From NCBI RefSeq assembly GCF_016807805.1, contig NZ_CP063362.1:4630501-4694500 (forward strand): 64,000 nucleotides of DNA. The letters run 5' to 3'. Under the pieces are notes generated by a model that saw only the letters and a program-made list of their open reading frames with translations, was not told the DNA's origin and searched no databases. This DNA is from Xanthobacter dioxanivorans. Its GTDB lineage: Bacteria; Pseudomonadota; Alphaproteobacteria; Rhizobiales; Xanthobacteraceae. The position numbers and the translations under genes are program-made. Of the stretch, positions 8,710 to 17,723 are shown one piece after another (position 1 is the first letter of the stretch; each line of letters begins with the position of its first letter).

Positions 8710-10059
8710 TCACGAGCTGGTTTCATCAACCTTAGGCTTCGGCAACTGAACCGCCTCGACACAGGCTCGCTTCGCCTCGATCCTGGATGCCCCCGGATAT
8801 CTGCCCATCGTCAGGGCCAGTGGGCCGCTCTCGTTTGAATGGCCGGCCACCTCCGCCAAGGTCCACGCGGTGAAGCCTGTGGCCCCCTTCTCCAAGGCGT
8901 TCCTCGCCCGACGCATAAACCACCGGCGGAACGAGTGGAAATCAATTCGAGCCTGACGGCGGCCGGGGATGCGGTCTTCAAGCTTCAGCTCCCTGAGTAG
9001 CCGCGTGAACGCCTGGGAGGCAGGGGCCCCGCGGGGACGGGCGGCGTTCTGTTGGTCGGGGAGTTCGTGGAAGAGGTAGGCATCCGCCTCCTTCCCTTCG
9101 CACCGAGCGGCGACCAACGCCGCGACGTCGGGGTGGATGGGGACGTCTCGCGTAGCCGCTTCCGTCTTCCCCTGCCCTACCCGAATGGTCCCCTCCTTCA
9201 CGTTCCGCACCCGGAGTTCCGCCATCTCCCCGATTCGCATTCCCGAAAGGGCTCCCAGTCGGCAGAGGTCGCCGAGGACCCCCTTCGCGGCAGCGAGGAT
9301 TTTGGTGATCTCGTCGTTCGTGAAGGGGCGCTTGGCCTCCTCCCCCTCCTCCGTCTTCACCTTTTTCAGCTTCAGGCTTTGCCGTTCCCACGGGTTGCCG
9401 GCAACGGCATGGCCCCGCTTCTCCATCCACTTCCAGAATGCGGACAGGCCCGTGATGAGCTTATTCGCTGTGGCCGGGTCGGCGTTCTTCGCGATGAACA
9501 CCTCTGAGATGAAGCGACCCGCCGTCTTCCTGTCGACGGCCTCCACCGTCTCCGGGATCGAAGAGGCGCGGCACCATTCGAGGAGCACCCGCACGGCCTG
9601 TTTCCGCGATGTCTCGGTGCGCCCTGCATAATTCGCCTCGGCGAGCCAAGCCGGCTCCAGGGGTTGAATGGGCGTGGCCCGTCCTGACGCTACCTTGACG
9701 AAGGCAACTGCGACCTCGGTCCCGTGCCGCTTCTCGATCTCCTCCGCCCGCTCTGGGAGGAGAATGTCGTCGGCCACTTCGTCACCCTTGGCGATGGCCT
9801 CGCGCCATTCCATCGCCTCGACAATGACAGGGTCGCCGCCCTTCGCCTTGGCCTCGGCGACCCGCTGGGCTTTCGTAAGCTGCTCTTTCAGGTCCGAGAC
9901 GACGGACCACTTCAGCATGTTCGCCTTGGCGAGGCTGTCGGTGTGTAGCGGCACCTTCAGGTGGGCCTTGCCGACGACCTCCCGCAGTGCAGCAGGAACC
10001 TTCACCTTGACCCGGTACTGATTGCCGTGAAGCTCAAGAAAACGCTTGTCGTGACGCAT
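8710..10059 (-). CDS. tyrosine recombinase with DUF6538-type N-terminus
   Basis: The protein is 449 residues from ATG 10059 (MRHDKRFLELHGNQYRVKV); an in-frame ATG lies 12 codons upstream. The N-terminal arm-binding segment (RVKVKVPAALREVVGKAHLKVPL) is the DUF6538 type found on integrases of Rhizobiales elements. The catalytic domain shows Arg in SGMRIGEMAEL, the H-x-x-R box in DFHSFRRWFM, and the His and terminal Tyr in EVAGHSNESG and TMGRYPG. Only about 25 residues follow the tyrosine. It is differently built from the integrase at 210-1493. Its 5' end faces the host-like genes that begin at 10433, so an attachment site is expected in 10060-10440. Confidence 0.92.
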   Translation of the reverse strand: MRHDKRFLELHGNQYRVKVKVPAALREVVGKAHLKVPLHTDSLAKANMLKWSVVSDLKEQLTKAQRVAEAKAKGGDPVIVEAMEWREAIAKGDEVADDILLPERAEEIEKRHGTEVAVAFVKVASGRATPIQPLEPAWLAEANYAGRTETSRKQAVRVLLEWCRASSIPETVEAVDRKTAGRFISEVFIAKNADPATANKLITGLSAFWKWMEKRGHAVAGNPWERQSLKLKKVKTEEGEEAKRPFTNDEITKILAAAKGVLGDLCRLGALSGMRIGEMAELRVRNVKEGTIRVGQGKTEAATRDVPIHPDVAALVAARCEGKEADAYLFHELPDQQNAARPRGAPASQAFTRLLRELKLEDRIPGRRQARIDFHSFRRWFMRRARNALEKGATGFTAWTLAEVAGHSNESGPLALTMGRYPGASRIEAKRACVEAVQLPKPKVDETSS

Positions 10060-10432
10060 AAGGGACCCCACTGGGACCCCAAATCGGTACCCCACGGATC
10101 AGCTTTAAATCAAGGCCTATCAACAGTTCTGCGACCTCTCGCCCCGCCTGTGAAACCCTCCCCTAGGGCGCGCCAAACACCGTCGATTGTACTCCGTGGT
10201 GCGACATAGCCGCGGGGAGTCCTCCGGAGCAAAGGGCTGCAAATAACTGCGCCAACGATTCTTGCAGCACGAAGAGTTATTTCGACGGCAGCAGCACGAC
10301 GCTCGCGCTTCTATCATATGGGAAGCGACGAAGGCTGGCGCCGGAAACTGCGCAGCGTCACGCTGGCGGATCTTGCAGACATACTGTTGCGAGACACGCG
10401 TCTGGCCGACGGCGGGGATACTTTCGTCGGTT
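10060..10432. other. probable island boundary, no gene
   Basis: About 370 bases upstream of the second integrase carry no convincing gene. The 12-mer CTAGGGCGCGCC occurs at 10163-10174 and again at 10433-10444, where it contains the stop codon of the MscS gene. This could be an attachment-site core or a duplicated gene end. No tRNA was seen. Confidence 0.4.
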
Positions 10433-11461
10433 CTAGGGCGCGCCGGGTGAGCGCGATTCGGCACGGGGGGCGGAAGCCTCGCCGCGCGTTGTCGCCAGCA
10501 CGTACACGAGGCTTTGTGCTGGCAAGGCCAGGGCAAGCCCGTCTGCTTTGCAGTGGTCGTAGATGAGGTCGATGATCTCGTTCTTGGCGAGCGTTCCCAT
10601 GGCGAGGCTGGCGACGCGGAACTGCAGCTCCACGTCGATCGCCACGGCGTCGATGGACTTCAGGGCAACGGTCGGCGGCGGATCCTTTACGATGCGGGTG
10701 CTGGCTTGCAGCACGGACCGCATCGCCTCCTCGATCCAGCGCGGCCGCTGCACCGCAGCGAAGCGCACGCCCAATGTGATCTGATGCGTCTCATCAGGAC
10801 GGCTGAGGCTGGTCAGGCCCTGTTTTGCCAGCATGCTGTTGGGCAGCACGACGATATTGTTCGCCCCGGTCAGCAGATTGGTGGAGCGCCAGTTGGTTTC
10901 GGTGACGCGCCCCGCCGTGCCGTCGCTCAGCTGCACCCAGTCGCCTATCGCATAGGCCTTGCCGAGTGTCAGCGCGATGCCCGAAAAGACGTCGCCGAGC
11001 GTATTCTGTAGTGCCAGACCCAAGATGACGGCGACCACGCCCGAGGTCGTCACCAGCGAGGCGATGGGCACGCCGAAGACGAAGCCCATCACCGACAGCG
11101 CCACGCCGAGATAGATGACGGCAACGGCCATGTCCAAGATGAGATGGGCTTCCCGCGGCTTGCGATTGAGCCGGACATAGATGTGGAGGAGACCGATGAT
11201 CGTCCATGCGAGGTGGGTCCACCACAGAAGCCTGGCGGACTTCGACAGCAACGCGGCGAAACCTTCCGTGTAGACGTCATCGATCTGATGCGGCGCGATG
11301 CCTCCCGTATAAAGAACGAGGCTCATACCGGTGAAGAACAGGATCTGGACGAGCAGCCGCCCGGTCGGGCGGCTGCTGCCCTGAACGTGCCAGACGACGA
11401 TGCCGGCAATTCCCAGGAGGTTGATCAGGGCAAGCGGCAGGTAGTGCTCATCGCCAAACAT
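10433..11461 (-). CDS. MscS-family mechanosensitive channel
   Basis: A 342-residue inner-membrane protein (ATG 11461; a GTG start at 11497 is possible) with four to five predicted helices in the first 170 residues, ending in the pore-lining Gly/Ala-rich helix (SLVTTSGVVAVILGLALQN) and the beta-domain signature DVFSGIALTLGKAYAIGDWV, then a cytoplasmic alpha/beta part. It should open under membrane tension to release solutes. It is last in the co-directional run that starts at the AraC gene. The tail (GEASAPRAESRSPGAP) is low complexity and its stop lies in the 12-mer repeat shared with 10163, so the C-terminus, which in some relatives carries a cyclic-nucleotide domain, may have been replaced at the island junction. 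Confidence 0.88.
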   Translation of the reverse strand: MFGDEHYLPLALINLLGIAGIVVWHVQGSSRPTGRLLVQILFFTGMSLVLYTGGIAPHQIDDVYTEGFAALLSKSARLLWWTHLAWTIIGLLHIYVRLNRKPREAHLILDMAVAVIYLGVALSVMGFVFGVPIASLVTTSGVVAVILGLALQNTLGDVFSGIALTLGKAYAIGDWVQLSDGTAGRVTETNWRSTNLLTGANNIVVLPNSMLAKQGLTSLSRPDETHQITLGVRFAAVQRPRWIEEAMRSVLQASTRIVKDPPPTVALKSIDAVAIDVELQFRVASLAMGTLAKNEIIDLIYDHCKADGLALALPAQSLVYVLATTRGEASAPRAESRSPGAP

Positions 11462-11531
11462 GGGAGTTTCGCCGGGATTGCTTGCGGTAAACCGCACGGG
11501 CCGAGCCGGAATGATGTGTTCGGGCGTCCCC

Positions 11532-11570
11532 GGAGCATTTCCGCGTTTCGCTGTATCGCGGAAATGCTCC
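11532..11570. terminator. long perfect hairpin between genes
   Basis: GGAGCATTTCCGCG (11532-11545) pairs perfectly with CGCGGAAATGCTCC (11557-11570) around an 11-base loop. It lies 17 bases past the metallo-hydrolase gene and before the MscS gene, both minus strand. It may act as a terminator or processing site, or be a copy of a dispersed palindromic repeat of the kind common in Rhizobiales; no T-run follows. Confidence 0.55.
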
Positions 11571-11586
11571 AGTCGGCGCGGCGAGC

Positions 11587-12502
11587 TCAGTAGTCCCAGA
11601 AGACCGGCACCCAGCGGAAGTGGTCGCCGTCGACCGCCACATGGCCGACGGACGGGAACGGCAGGTGGGTGGCCACCAGCGATGATTCAGTAGCCGCCAG
11701 TTCCTTCAAGAGACGGACCCGGACGCGGGCCGCCTCTTCGGGGTCATGTTCGAAGCCGTTGTACCATTCGGGGTGTTCGAACCCGACCGCGAACACGGCG
11801 TCGCCGGCGAACATCAGCCGGTCGCCGCCGGACGCCACGCGGACCACGCTGTGGCCGGGGTGTGGCCGCCGGTGCGGGAGACGACCACGCCTGGCGCGAC
11901 CTCGGCCTCCTCATCGAACAGCCGCAGACGACTCTGATACTCTTTCGCGAACCGCTTCGCGGCGGCTCGAAGCGCGTCCGGGAATCCGGGCGGCATGTTG
12001 ACGTGGCTGAAATCGGGCGCTTTCCAGAACTCGACCTCGGCGGCGGCCACGTGGATCCGCAGATCCGGGCGCAGTTGCTCCTTCACGCCGTCGATGAGCA
12101 GCCCGCCCACGTGGTCCATGTGCATGTGGGTCAGGACCACGTCGGTCACGGATGCCAAGTCGATGCCGACAGCCGCGAGCCGCTTGATCAGCTGCCCGGC
12201 CCGCGGCAGGTTCAGGTCCGGGTCGAGGCCCAGGCCGGCGTCGACGAGGATGGTCTGCCGGCCGCTGCGGACCACGACCACGTTCAACGCCCAGTCGAAA
12301 GCCTCAGTCGGCAGAAACATGTCGTTCAGCCAGGCCGCCCGCGTGGTCGGGTCGACGTTGTGTCCCAGCATCTTGGTCGGAAGCGGCAATACGCCATCGC
12401 TCACGATCAAGACCTCAATCTCGCCGACCCGCACCGCGTAACGCGACGGCACCAGTTCTTCGGATCCCGTTCGACGGGGGCGGAAGTGTTCTGCACGTTC
12501 AT
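11587..12502 (-). pseudogene. metallo-beta-lactamase-fold hydrolase, two frameshifts
   Basis: The gene has an excellent AGGAGG site before ATG 12502 and would encode about 305 residues of an MBL-fold hydrolase (glyoxalase II/lactonase type) with the zinc motif THMHMDHVGG and a later GGHTP histidine and FAGDAV aspartate. The coding sense changes frame twice: near 12457 (a G short in the AAGGAACTGG context) and near 11856 (a G short in the CCGGGCCAC context). Both are single-base losses in G runs, so either the gene is decayed or the assembly has two homopolymer errors. Restoring both gives one clean protein ending RWVPVFWDY. It sits in the AraC-linked run between NDH-2 and MscS genes. Confidence 0.8.
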
Positions 12503-12614
12503 GTTTGCCTCCTAAGGTGGTGGAACCGACTGGGTCGGCTCCGATGATGGTGTGGGTAGTGGTGAGGTGATCCGCTCGCAGCCGCTGATGCGGCACGCGC
12601 GGCATTGGTCGCGC

Positions 12615-13820
12615 CTAAAGGTCGGTGACACGCTCGGGCTCCGCCGAAGCGAGGGCGACGTCGCGCTGGGCACGGGGCGGGTAGATCCACACGGTGTTGA
12701 TCTCCTGCTTCATCTTCTTGGCCTCGGCGCCCACGAACTCGACCTGGCGGTCCCAGCCGCGCGTGAACACCGCGCCGGCATCGCCGAGGTCGAGGCAGGT
12801 CACATAGGCTTCCTGGTGGTAGGGAATGGTCGGCATGCCCAGCAGCTCGGCGGCGGCGTTGTGGCCGGCGAAGGCGCCCATGCGTGTGGCGTGCTGGCAG
12901 GACATCAGCGCGTAATTGCCCGCGTCGTCGCGCGCCGCCTTGGCGGCATCGCCGGTGGCGAAGACGGCGCCGACGCCCGGCACGCGCAGGGCGCGGTCGA
13001 CGAGCAGCCGGCCGAGATTGTCGCGCTCGGCCGGGATCTGCTGGGTCAGCGGCGCGGCACGCATGCCGGCGGCCCAGATCACCGTCGCGCTCTCGATGCG
13101 CTCGCCGCCGGTGAGTGTCACGCCACCGGCATCCACCGAAGCGACGCCGGTGCCGAGCCGGGTCTCCACGCCCACCTTGCGCAGGGCGTCCTCGATGACC
13201 GGGCGCGGACCGGCGCCCATGTCGGGCGCGATGGCGTCGTTGCGGTCGACGATGACGACGCGGATAGCGGCCTTGTCGCCGAGAATGGCCCGCAGCCGCG
13301 CCGGCATTTCCGTCGCCGCCTCGATGCCGGTGAAGCCGCCGCCGGCGACGACTACCGTGTCGCGGGAAGCCGAAGCCGGCCGGCGCGCCAGCTCGTGGAG
13401 ATGGCGGTCGAGTGCGACCGCGTCGTCGAGCTGGTCGACGCTGAACACATGCTCGGCGAGTCCGGGAATATCCGGGCGGAACAGCCGGCTGCCGGTGGCG
13501 AGCACCAGCCGGTCATAGGGCAGCGTCCTGCGTTCGCCGCCACCGGTGACGATCCCCACCGAATTGGACCGGGTGTCGACCGTCTCGGCGGTGCCCTGCA
13601 CATAGCGGACGTCTATTGCCTCAAGCAGTTCCAGAAGCGGCGCCGTCAGCGTCTCGGGCTTGGGCTCGTAGAGTCGCGGGCGAACCACCAACGTCGGCTG
13701 CGGCGCCACCAGCTCGATTTCGAGCTGGTCGGGGGAGATGCCCTGGAGATCGCGCAGGCGCGCGGCGGAAAGGGCGGCATACATGCCGGCGAAGCCGGCG
13801 CCGATGATGACCAGTCGCAT
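12615..13820 (-). CDS. NDH-2-like FAD/NAD(P) oxidoreductase
   Basis: A 401-residue pyridine-nucleotide-disulfide-fold flavoprotein. The FAD dinucleotide motif GAGFAGMYAAL is at residues 7-17, a second Rossmann motif VVVAGGGFTGIEAATEM near 160-176 binds NAD(P)H, and FATGDAAK near 305 is the second FAD contact. The family includes type II NADH:quinone dehydrogenases, which pass electrons to quinone without pumping protons; the amphipathic C-terminal helix expected of a membrane enzyme is weak, so a soluble NADH oxidoreductase is possible. AGGAG precedes ATG 13820. It lies between the hydrolase and metallo-hydrolase genes in the same run. Confidence 0.87.
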   Translation of the reverse strand: MRLVIIGAGFAGMYAALSAARLRDLQGISPDQLEIELVAPQPTLVVRPRLYEPKPETLTAPLLELLEAIDVRYVQGTAETVDTRSNSVGIVTGGGERRTLPYDRLVLATGSRLFRPDIPGLAEHVFSVDQLDDAVALDRHLHELARRPASASRDTVVVAGGGFTGIEAATEMPARLRAILGDKAAIRVVIVDRNDAIAPDMGAGPRPVIEDALRKVGVETRLGTGVASVDAGGVTLTGGERIESATVIWAAGMRAAPLTQQIPAERDNLGRLLVDRALRVPGVGAVFATGDAAKAARDDAGNYALMSCQHATRMGAFAGHNAAAELLGMPTIPYHQEAYVTCLDLGDAGAVFTRGWDRQVEFVGAEAKKMKQEINTVWIYPPRAQRDVALASAEPERVTDL

Positions 13821-13923
13821 GTGAACTACTCCTGTGAGGGGTTCCAGAAGGGCGCAGGCCGCCGCTGCCGCGCCGTTGAGCCGGCGAGGCCTTGGGAAGC
13901 GGCTGCGATGCGGGAGGGTTGGG

Positions 13924-14889
13924 TCAGCTCTCTACGAAGGCGAGCAACTCGGCGGTGACGAGATCGGCATGGGTGGTGCAGATGCCGTGCGGCAGCTTCT
14001 CATAGGTCTTGAGCGTGCCGTTCTTCACGAGCTTCGCCGAGAGCAGGGCCGAGTCGGCGATGGGCACGATCTGATCGTCGGTGCCGTGCATCACCAGCGT
14101 CGGCACGGTGATGCGCGTGAGATCCTCGGTGAAGTCGGTTTCGCAGAAGGCCCTGATGCCGTCATACTGCGCCTTGGCGCCCCCCATCATGGCCTGGCGC
14201 CACCAGTTCCAGATGACCGCCTGCGAGGGCTCGGCGCCGGGCCGGTTGTAGCCGAAGAACGGGCCGCTGGCGAAATCGAGGTAGAATTGCGAGCGGTTGG
14301 AGGCGAGCTTCGTGCGCAGGTCGTCGAACACCTCGATCGGCAGTCCGCCGGGATTGGCCGATGTTTTCACCATCAGCGGCGGCACGGCGCTGATCAGCAC
14401 CAGCTTGGCCACCCGGCCCTTGCCGTGGCGCGCGACGTAGCGGGTCGCCTCGCCGCCGCCAGTGGAATGGCCGACATGGACGGCGTTGCGGAGATCGAGA
14501 TGCTCGACCACTGCCGCGACGTCGGCGGCATAGTGGTCCATGTCGTGGCCGTCGCTCACCTGGGTCGAGCGGCCGTGCCCGCGGCGGTCATGGGCGACGA
14601 CGCGATAGCCCCGGCCGACGAAGGCGAGCATCTGCGCATCCCAATCGTCGGAAGAGAGCGGCCAGCCATGGTGGAAGAAGATCGGCTGTCCGGTCTTCGG
14701 GCCCCAGTCCTTGTAGAAGATCTCAACGCCGTCGTTCGTGGTGACAGTACGCATGGTCGTGCTCCTCTCCGTGAGGGGGTCATTGCCTGCGCCCTCTGCC
14801 GAGGAGATGCGGACCGTCGCCGACATCGCGCCGGCAATGGCCGTCACCAGGATGTTGCGGCGTGACATGTGAGGAGGATGTCCGGTCAT
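13924..14889 (-). CDS. alpha/beta hydrolase (non-haem chloroperoxidase/esterase type)
   Basis: This 321-residue protein contains an alpha/beta hydrolase of the cofactor-free haloperoxidase/arylesterase group: oxyanion motif [11 protein letters not shown], nucleophile Ser in GHSTGGGE, acid Asp in HGTDDQIVP and base His in [11 protein letters not shown]. The first 34 residues contain [14 protein letters not shown], a fair twin-arginine signal, supporting export; GGAG precedes ATG 14889. A second start at ATG 14754 ([13 protein letters not shown]) also has a very good ribosome-binding site and would give a cytoplasmic form, so two products are possible. A direct-repeat operator for the upstream AraC regulator lies in its promoter at 14951-14983. 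Confidence 0.9.
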   Translation of the reverse strand: MTGHPPHMSRRNILVTAIAGAMSATVRISSAEGAGNDPLTERSTTMRTVTTNDGVEIFYKDWGPKTGQPIFFHHGWPLSSDDWDAQMLAFVGRGYRVVAHDRRGHGRSTQVSDGHDMDHYAADVAAVVEHLDLRNAVHVGHSTGGGEATRYVARHGKGRVAKLVLISAVPPLMVKTSANPGGLPIEVFDDLRTKLASNRSQFYLDFASGPFFGYNRPGAEPSQAVIWNWWRQAMMGGAKAQYDGIRAFCETDFTEDLTRITVPTLVMHGTDDQIVPIADSALLSAKLVKNGTLKTYEKLPHGICTTHADLVTAELLAFVES

Positions 14890-14950
14890 TGTCTGTCTCC
14901 ATTGGTCGGTGGCACGACATGGGATTAGCGCGAGGGGTGCGGAGCTGCCC

Positions 14951-14983
14951 GAGAGCGATTGCCCTCGTTAGAGAGCGATTGCC
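14951..14983. promoter_or_regulatory. 13-bp direct repeats, likely AraC-type operator
   Basis: GAGAGCGATTGCC occurs twice, at 14951-14963 and 14971-14983, with a 20-base period, i.e. about two helical turns. It lies in the 95-base gap between the AraC gene (stop at 14985) and the hydrolase start at 14889. Direct repeats at this spacing are the usual arrangement for AraC-family activators. Binding is inferred. Confidence 0.65.
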
Positions 14984-14984
14984 G

Positions 14985-15935
14985 CTAACGCGCTCGGCGT
15001 CGCCATTCTCTCGGTGTTTCTCCGGTCAGGCGCCTGAAGGCGACGGTGAAGGCGGATTGGGAGCCGTAGCCCAGCGCCACCGCGATCGACACGACCGGCT
15101 CGTCGGTTTCGCGCAGCAGCTTCGATGCCTGCGCCAGCCGGTGCTGCCGCAACCAGGCATGTGGCGAAAGCCCGGTGCTCTGCTTGAAGGCGCGGCAGAA
15201 ATGGAAGCGCGACAGGTGGGCGTCGGCCGCGAGCGCGGCGAGCGACAGGTCGGCGTCGCTGTCCGAGCGCAGGCGCTCGATGGCGCGGCGCAGCGCCGTC
15301 GGCGACAGCCCGCCCGATGCCGGCTGATGGCTGGCCTGAGCGCCGGTGTGCGCGGACAAAAGCCGCGTCGCCAGAAGCTCGGTGAGCTGCTGCCGGAACA
15401 GCGCGTCGAGGGCCTCGCTGCCGTCGAGGACGTCCGCCGCGCTCATCAACAGGCGGGATGTCGTCGGGTCGAGATAGCCGGTGCGCTCCAGCAGCGGCGC
15501 CGCTACCGATGCATCGGTCTCGGCGGCGACGCGCTCGAGGATGGCGTGCGGCAGATAGAGCTGGAGGACGTTGACCTCGCCGCCGATGTCCCAGCGCGAA
15601 CTGGAGCCGGACGGAATGATCGTCACCACGCCCGGCCGCGCCGTTCCGGACGCCCGGGTCTTCCCCGTCCGGCGCTCGAGGCGCTGCATCGTGCCGATAT
15701 AGGTCATGATGACATGGTCCTTCATCGGCTCGACCACATCGTGCAGTTCGCCGTGCTTCCAATGGGCAATGGAGCTGCCGGAAAGCTCGGTGACGATGCG
15801 GCGCGGCGTGGTGCCGAGGACGCGCGCCATCTCGTCCGCCGTGGGCCGGGAGGCGGTCCACGGCTGTTCCTTCGTGGGTTCGGAAGTGCGGAATAGATCC
15901 TCTAGCGAGGACACGCGCAGGATGGTCTCGTCCAT
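14985..15935 (-). CDS. AraC-family transcriptional regulator
   Basis: A 316-residue regulator from ATG 15935 (MDETILRV). The N-terminal 200 residues form a cupin-like effector domain; the C-terminal 100 residues hold the two HTH motifs of AraC: DLSLAALAADAHLSRFHFCRAFKQ and PVVSIAVALGYGSQSAFTVAFRR, followed by GETPREWRR. It probably activates the downstream hydrolase, NDH-2, metallo-hydrolase and MscS genes through the direct repeats at 14951-14983. Regulators of this subgroup often sit beside small hydrolases and oxidoreductases; the inducer is unknown. Confidence 0.92.
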   Translation of the reverse strand: MDETILRVSSLEDLFRTSEPTKEQPWTASRPTADEMARVLGTTPRRIVTELSGSSIAHWKHGELHDVVEPMKDHVIMTYIGTMQRLERRTGKTRASGTARPGVVTIIPSGSSSRWDIGGEVNVLQLYLPHAILERVAAETDASVAAPLLERTGYLDPTTSRLLMSAADVLDGSEALDALFRQQLTELLATRLLSAHTGAQASHQPASGGLSPTALRRAIERLRSDSDADLSLAALAADAHLSRFHFCRAFKQSTGLSPHAWLRQHRLAQASKLLRETDEPVVSIAVALGYGSQSAFTVAFRRLTGETPREWRRRAR

Positions 15936-16142
15936 CGATCCACGCTCACGGCTCGGTTGCGTCGTGAGGGCAGAGTGCGGCGAGGCCGGCGCGAAGTCCT
16001 TGCGGCGAGGTTGGATTGATCTTGCTTTTACGTCCAAAAGGCGACGCGGAGCGGCCCAGTGGAAAAAGCTCCGTCGGCACCATGATATGAAGACCGACCG
16101 GAGAACTGTTTAGCTCTGCGGATCGGCTGATGGAGCGCTGGA

Positions 16143-17723
16143 TTGAAGTATCATTTCGCAGATTGCGTTCTCGACCTCGATCGACGAGAGCTCACTCGTG
16201 GGTCGCAGCCGGTCGCCGTCGGACCGCAGGTCTTCGACCTGCTGGTGCATCTCGTCGAGAACCACGAACGGGTCGTGAGCAAGGACGGTCTGCTCGATGC
16301 GGTCTGGAACGGCCGCATCGTCTCCGAATCCACGCTGTCCAGTCACATCAACGCGGTGCGCAAGGCGATCGGCGACAGCGGCGCCGAGCAGCGCCTCGTG
16401 CGCACCGTCGCCCGCAAGGGCTTCCGCTTCGTCGGCGATGTCATAGAGGTCCGGCAACCGGACGCGTCCGGCGAGGTGGGGATCGCGCAGAGACTCAGCA
16501 TACCGGAAACGACGGCCGCGATGGCGCACAAGCCTTCCATCGCCGTCATGCCGTTCCAGAATCTCAGCGGCGATCCGGAACAGGACTATTTCGCCGACGG
16601 CATGGCGGAAGAGATCATCACTGCCCTGTCGCGGGTGCGTTGGCTGTTCGTCATCGCGCGCAATTCGAGCTTCGCCTTTCGCGGTAGCCCCGTCGACGTG
16701 AAGCAGATCAGCCGCGACCTAGGCGTTACCTATGTACTCGAAGGCAGCGTGCGCAAGGCCGCAGACCGCATCCGCATCACCGGCCAGCTCGTCAATGCCA
16801 GCACCAATGGCTATCTGTGGGCCGACCGCTTCGAGGGGCCCCTCGACGACATCTTCACGCTGCAGGACCGTATCTCCGGCAATGTCGTCGGCGCCATTGC
16901 CCCGCAGATGGAGCTGGCGGAGATCGAGCGTGCGCGGCGCAAGCCCACCGAAAATCTCAACGCGTATGACTGCTATCTGCGTGGCCTCGCGCATCTGCAC
17001 CGTGGCGGCAGGGAAGCCGTCGGGGAAGCACTGCCGCTGTTCCGCAAGGCGATCGAGCTCGATGCCGAGTTCGCGCCGCCTAAGGCAATGGCCGCCTGGG
17101 GTTACTTCTGGCGCAAGATCAATGGCTGGACGACCGATTCCGCACTGGAGACCGCCGAGGGCACAGCCCTCGCCCGTGACGCCGTGGAACTCGGCCGGGA
17201 CGACGCGGTGGTGCTTGCGAGGGCCGGCCATGCGCTCGCCCATCTCGCGGGCGAGTTCGACAGCGGCATCGCCCTTCTCGACAGGGCGCTGTTCCTCAAT
17301 CCCAACCTGGCGCCGGCCTGGTTCCTCGGCGGCTTCCTGCGGGTCTGGCACGGCGAGCCGGAAGAAGCGATCGATTATTTCGAGCACGCCATGCGCCTGA
17401 GCCCTGTCGATCCCGAACTCTACCGGATGCAGGCCGGGATCGCGATGGCGCATCTCTTCGCCGGCCGTTTCGAGGCCGCGTCGCTATGGGCGGACCAGGC
17501 CCAGCAGAACCTGCCGAGCTTCCTCATGGCCGTGGCCACCGGCGCAGCCAGTCAGGCGCTGTCCGGCCGTACAGAGGACGCCCGCCGGACCATGGATCGT
17601 TTACGTGAGCTCAGCCCTGCGCTGCGCCTCTCCTCCCTGAAGGACTGGCTGCCGATCCGCCGGCAGGAAGATATCGCCCTGTTCGCCGACGGCCTGCGCG
17701 AAGCCGGCCTTCCCGACCAGTGA
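16143..17723 (+). CDS. CadC-type winged-helix regulator with TolB-like and TPR domains
   Basis: A 526-residue protein. Residues 1-100 are an OmpR/CadC winged helix (GPQVFDLLVHLVENHERVV, then VRTVARKGFRFVGDV). Residues 130-260 match the TolB-like domain found after adenylate-cyclase or CadC effectors (KPSIAVMPFQNLSGDPEQDYFADG, then YVLEGSVRKAADRIRITGQL). The rest is a series of TPR-like helix pairs (FRKAIELDAEFAPPKAMAAW, LDRALFLNPNLAPAWFLGG). No membrane helix separates the domains, so unlike classical CadC it should be cytosolic. It is divergent from the AraC gene with a 207-base shared upstream region. The target genes are unknown. Confidence 0.88.
   Translation: MKYHFADCVLDLDRRELTRGSQPVAVGPQVFDLLVHLVENHERVVSKDGLLDAVWNGRIVSESTLSSHINAVRKAIGDSGAEQRLVRTVARKGFRFVGDVIEVRQPDASGEVGIAQRLSIPETTAAMAHKPSIAVMPFQNLSGDPEQDYFADGMAEEIITALSRVRWLFVIARNSSFAFRGSPVDVKQISRDLGVTYVLEGSVRKAADRIRITGQLVNASTNGYLWADRFEGPLDDIFTLQDRISGNVVGAIAPQMELAEIERARRKPTENLNAYDCYLRGLAHLHRGGREAVGEALPLFRKAIELDAEFAPPKAMAAWGYFWRKINGWTTDSALETAEGTALARDAVELGRDDAVVLARAGHALAHLAGEFDSGIALLDRALFLNPNLAPAWFLGGFLRVWHGEPEEAIDYFEHAMRLSPVDPELYRMQAGIAMAHLFAGRFEAASLWADQAQQNLPSFLMAVATGAASQALSGRTEDARRTMDRLRELSPALRLSSLKDWLPIRRQEDIALFADGLREAGLPDQ

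Noticed and set aside
12552..13958. 468-codon open frame on the plus strand
   Set aside because: Antisense to the NDH-2-like gene, which carries intact FAD and NAD motifs.
13834..14865. 343-codon open frame on the plus strand
   Set aside because: Antisense to the alpha/beta hydrolase gene, which has a complete catalytic triad.
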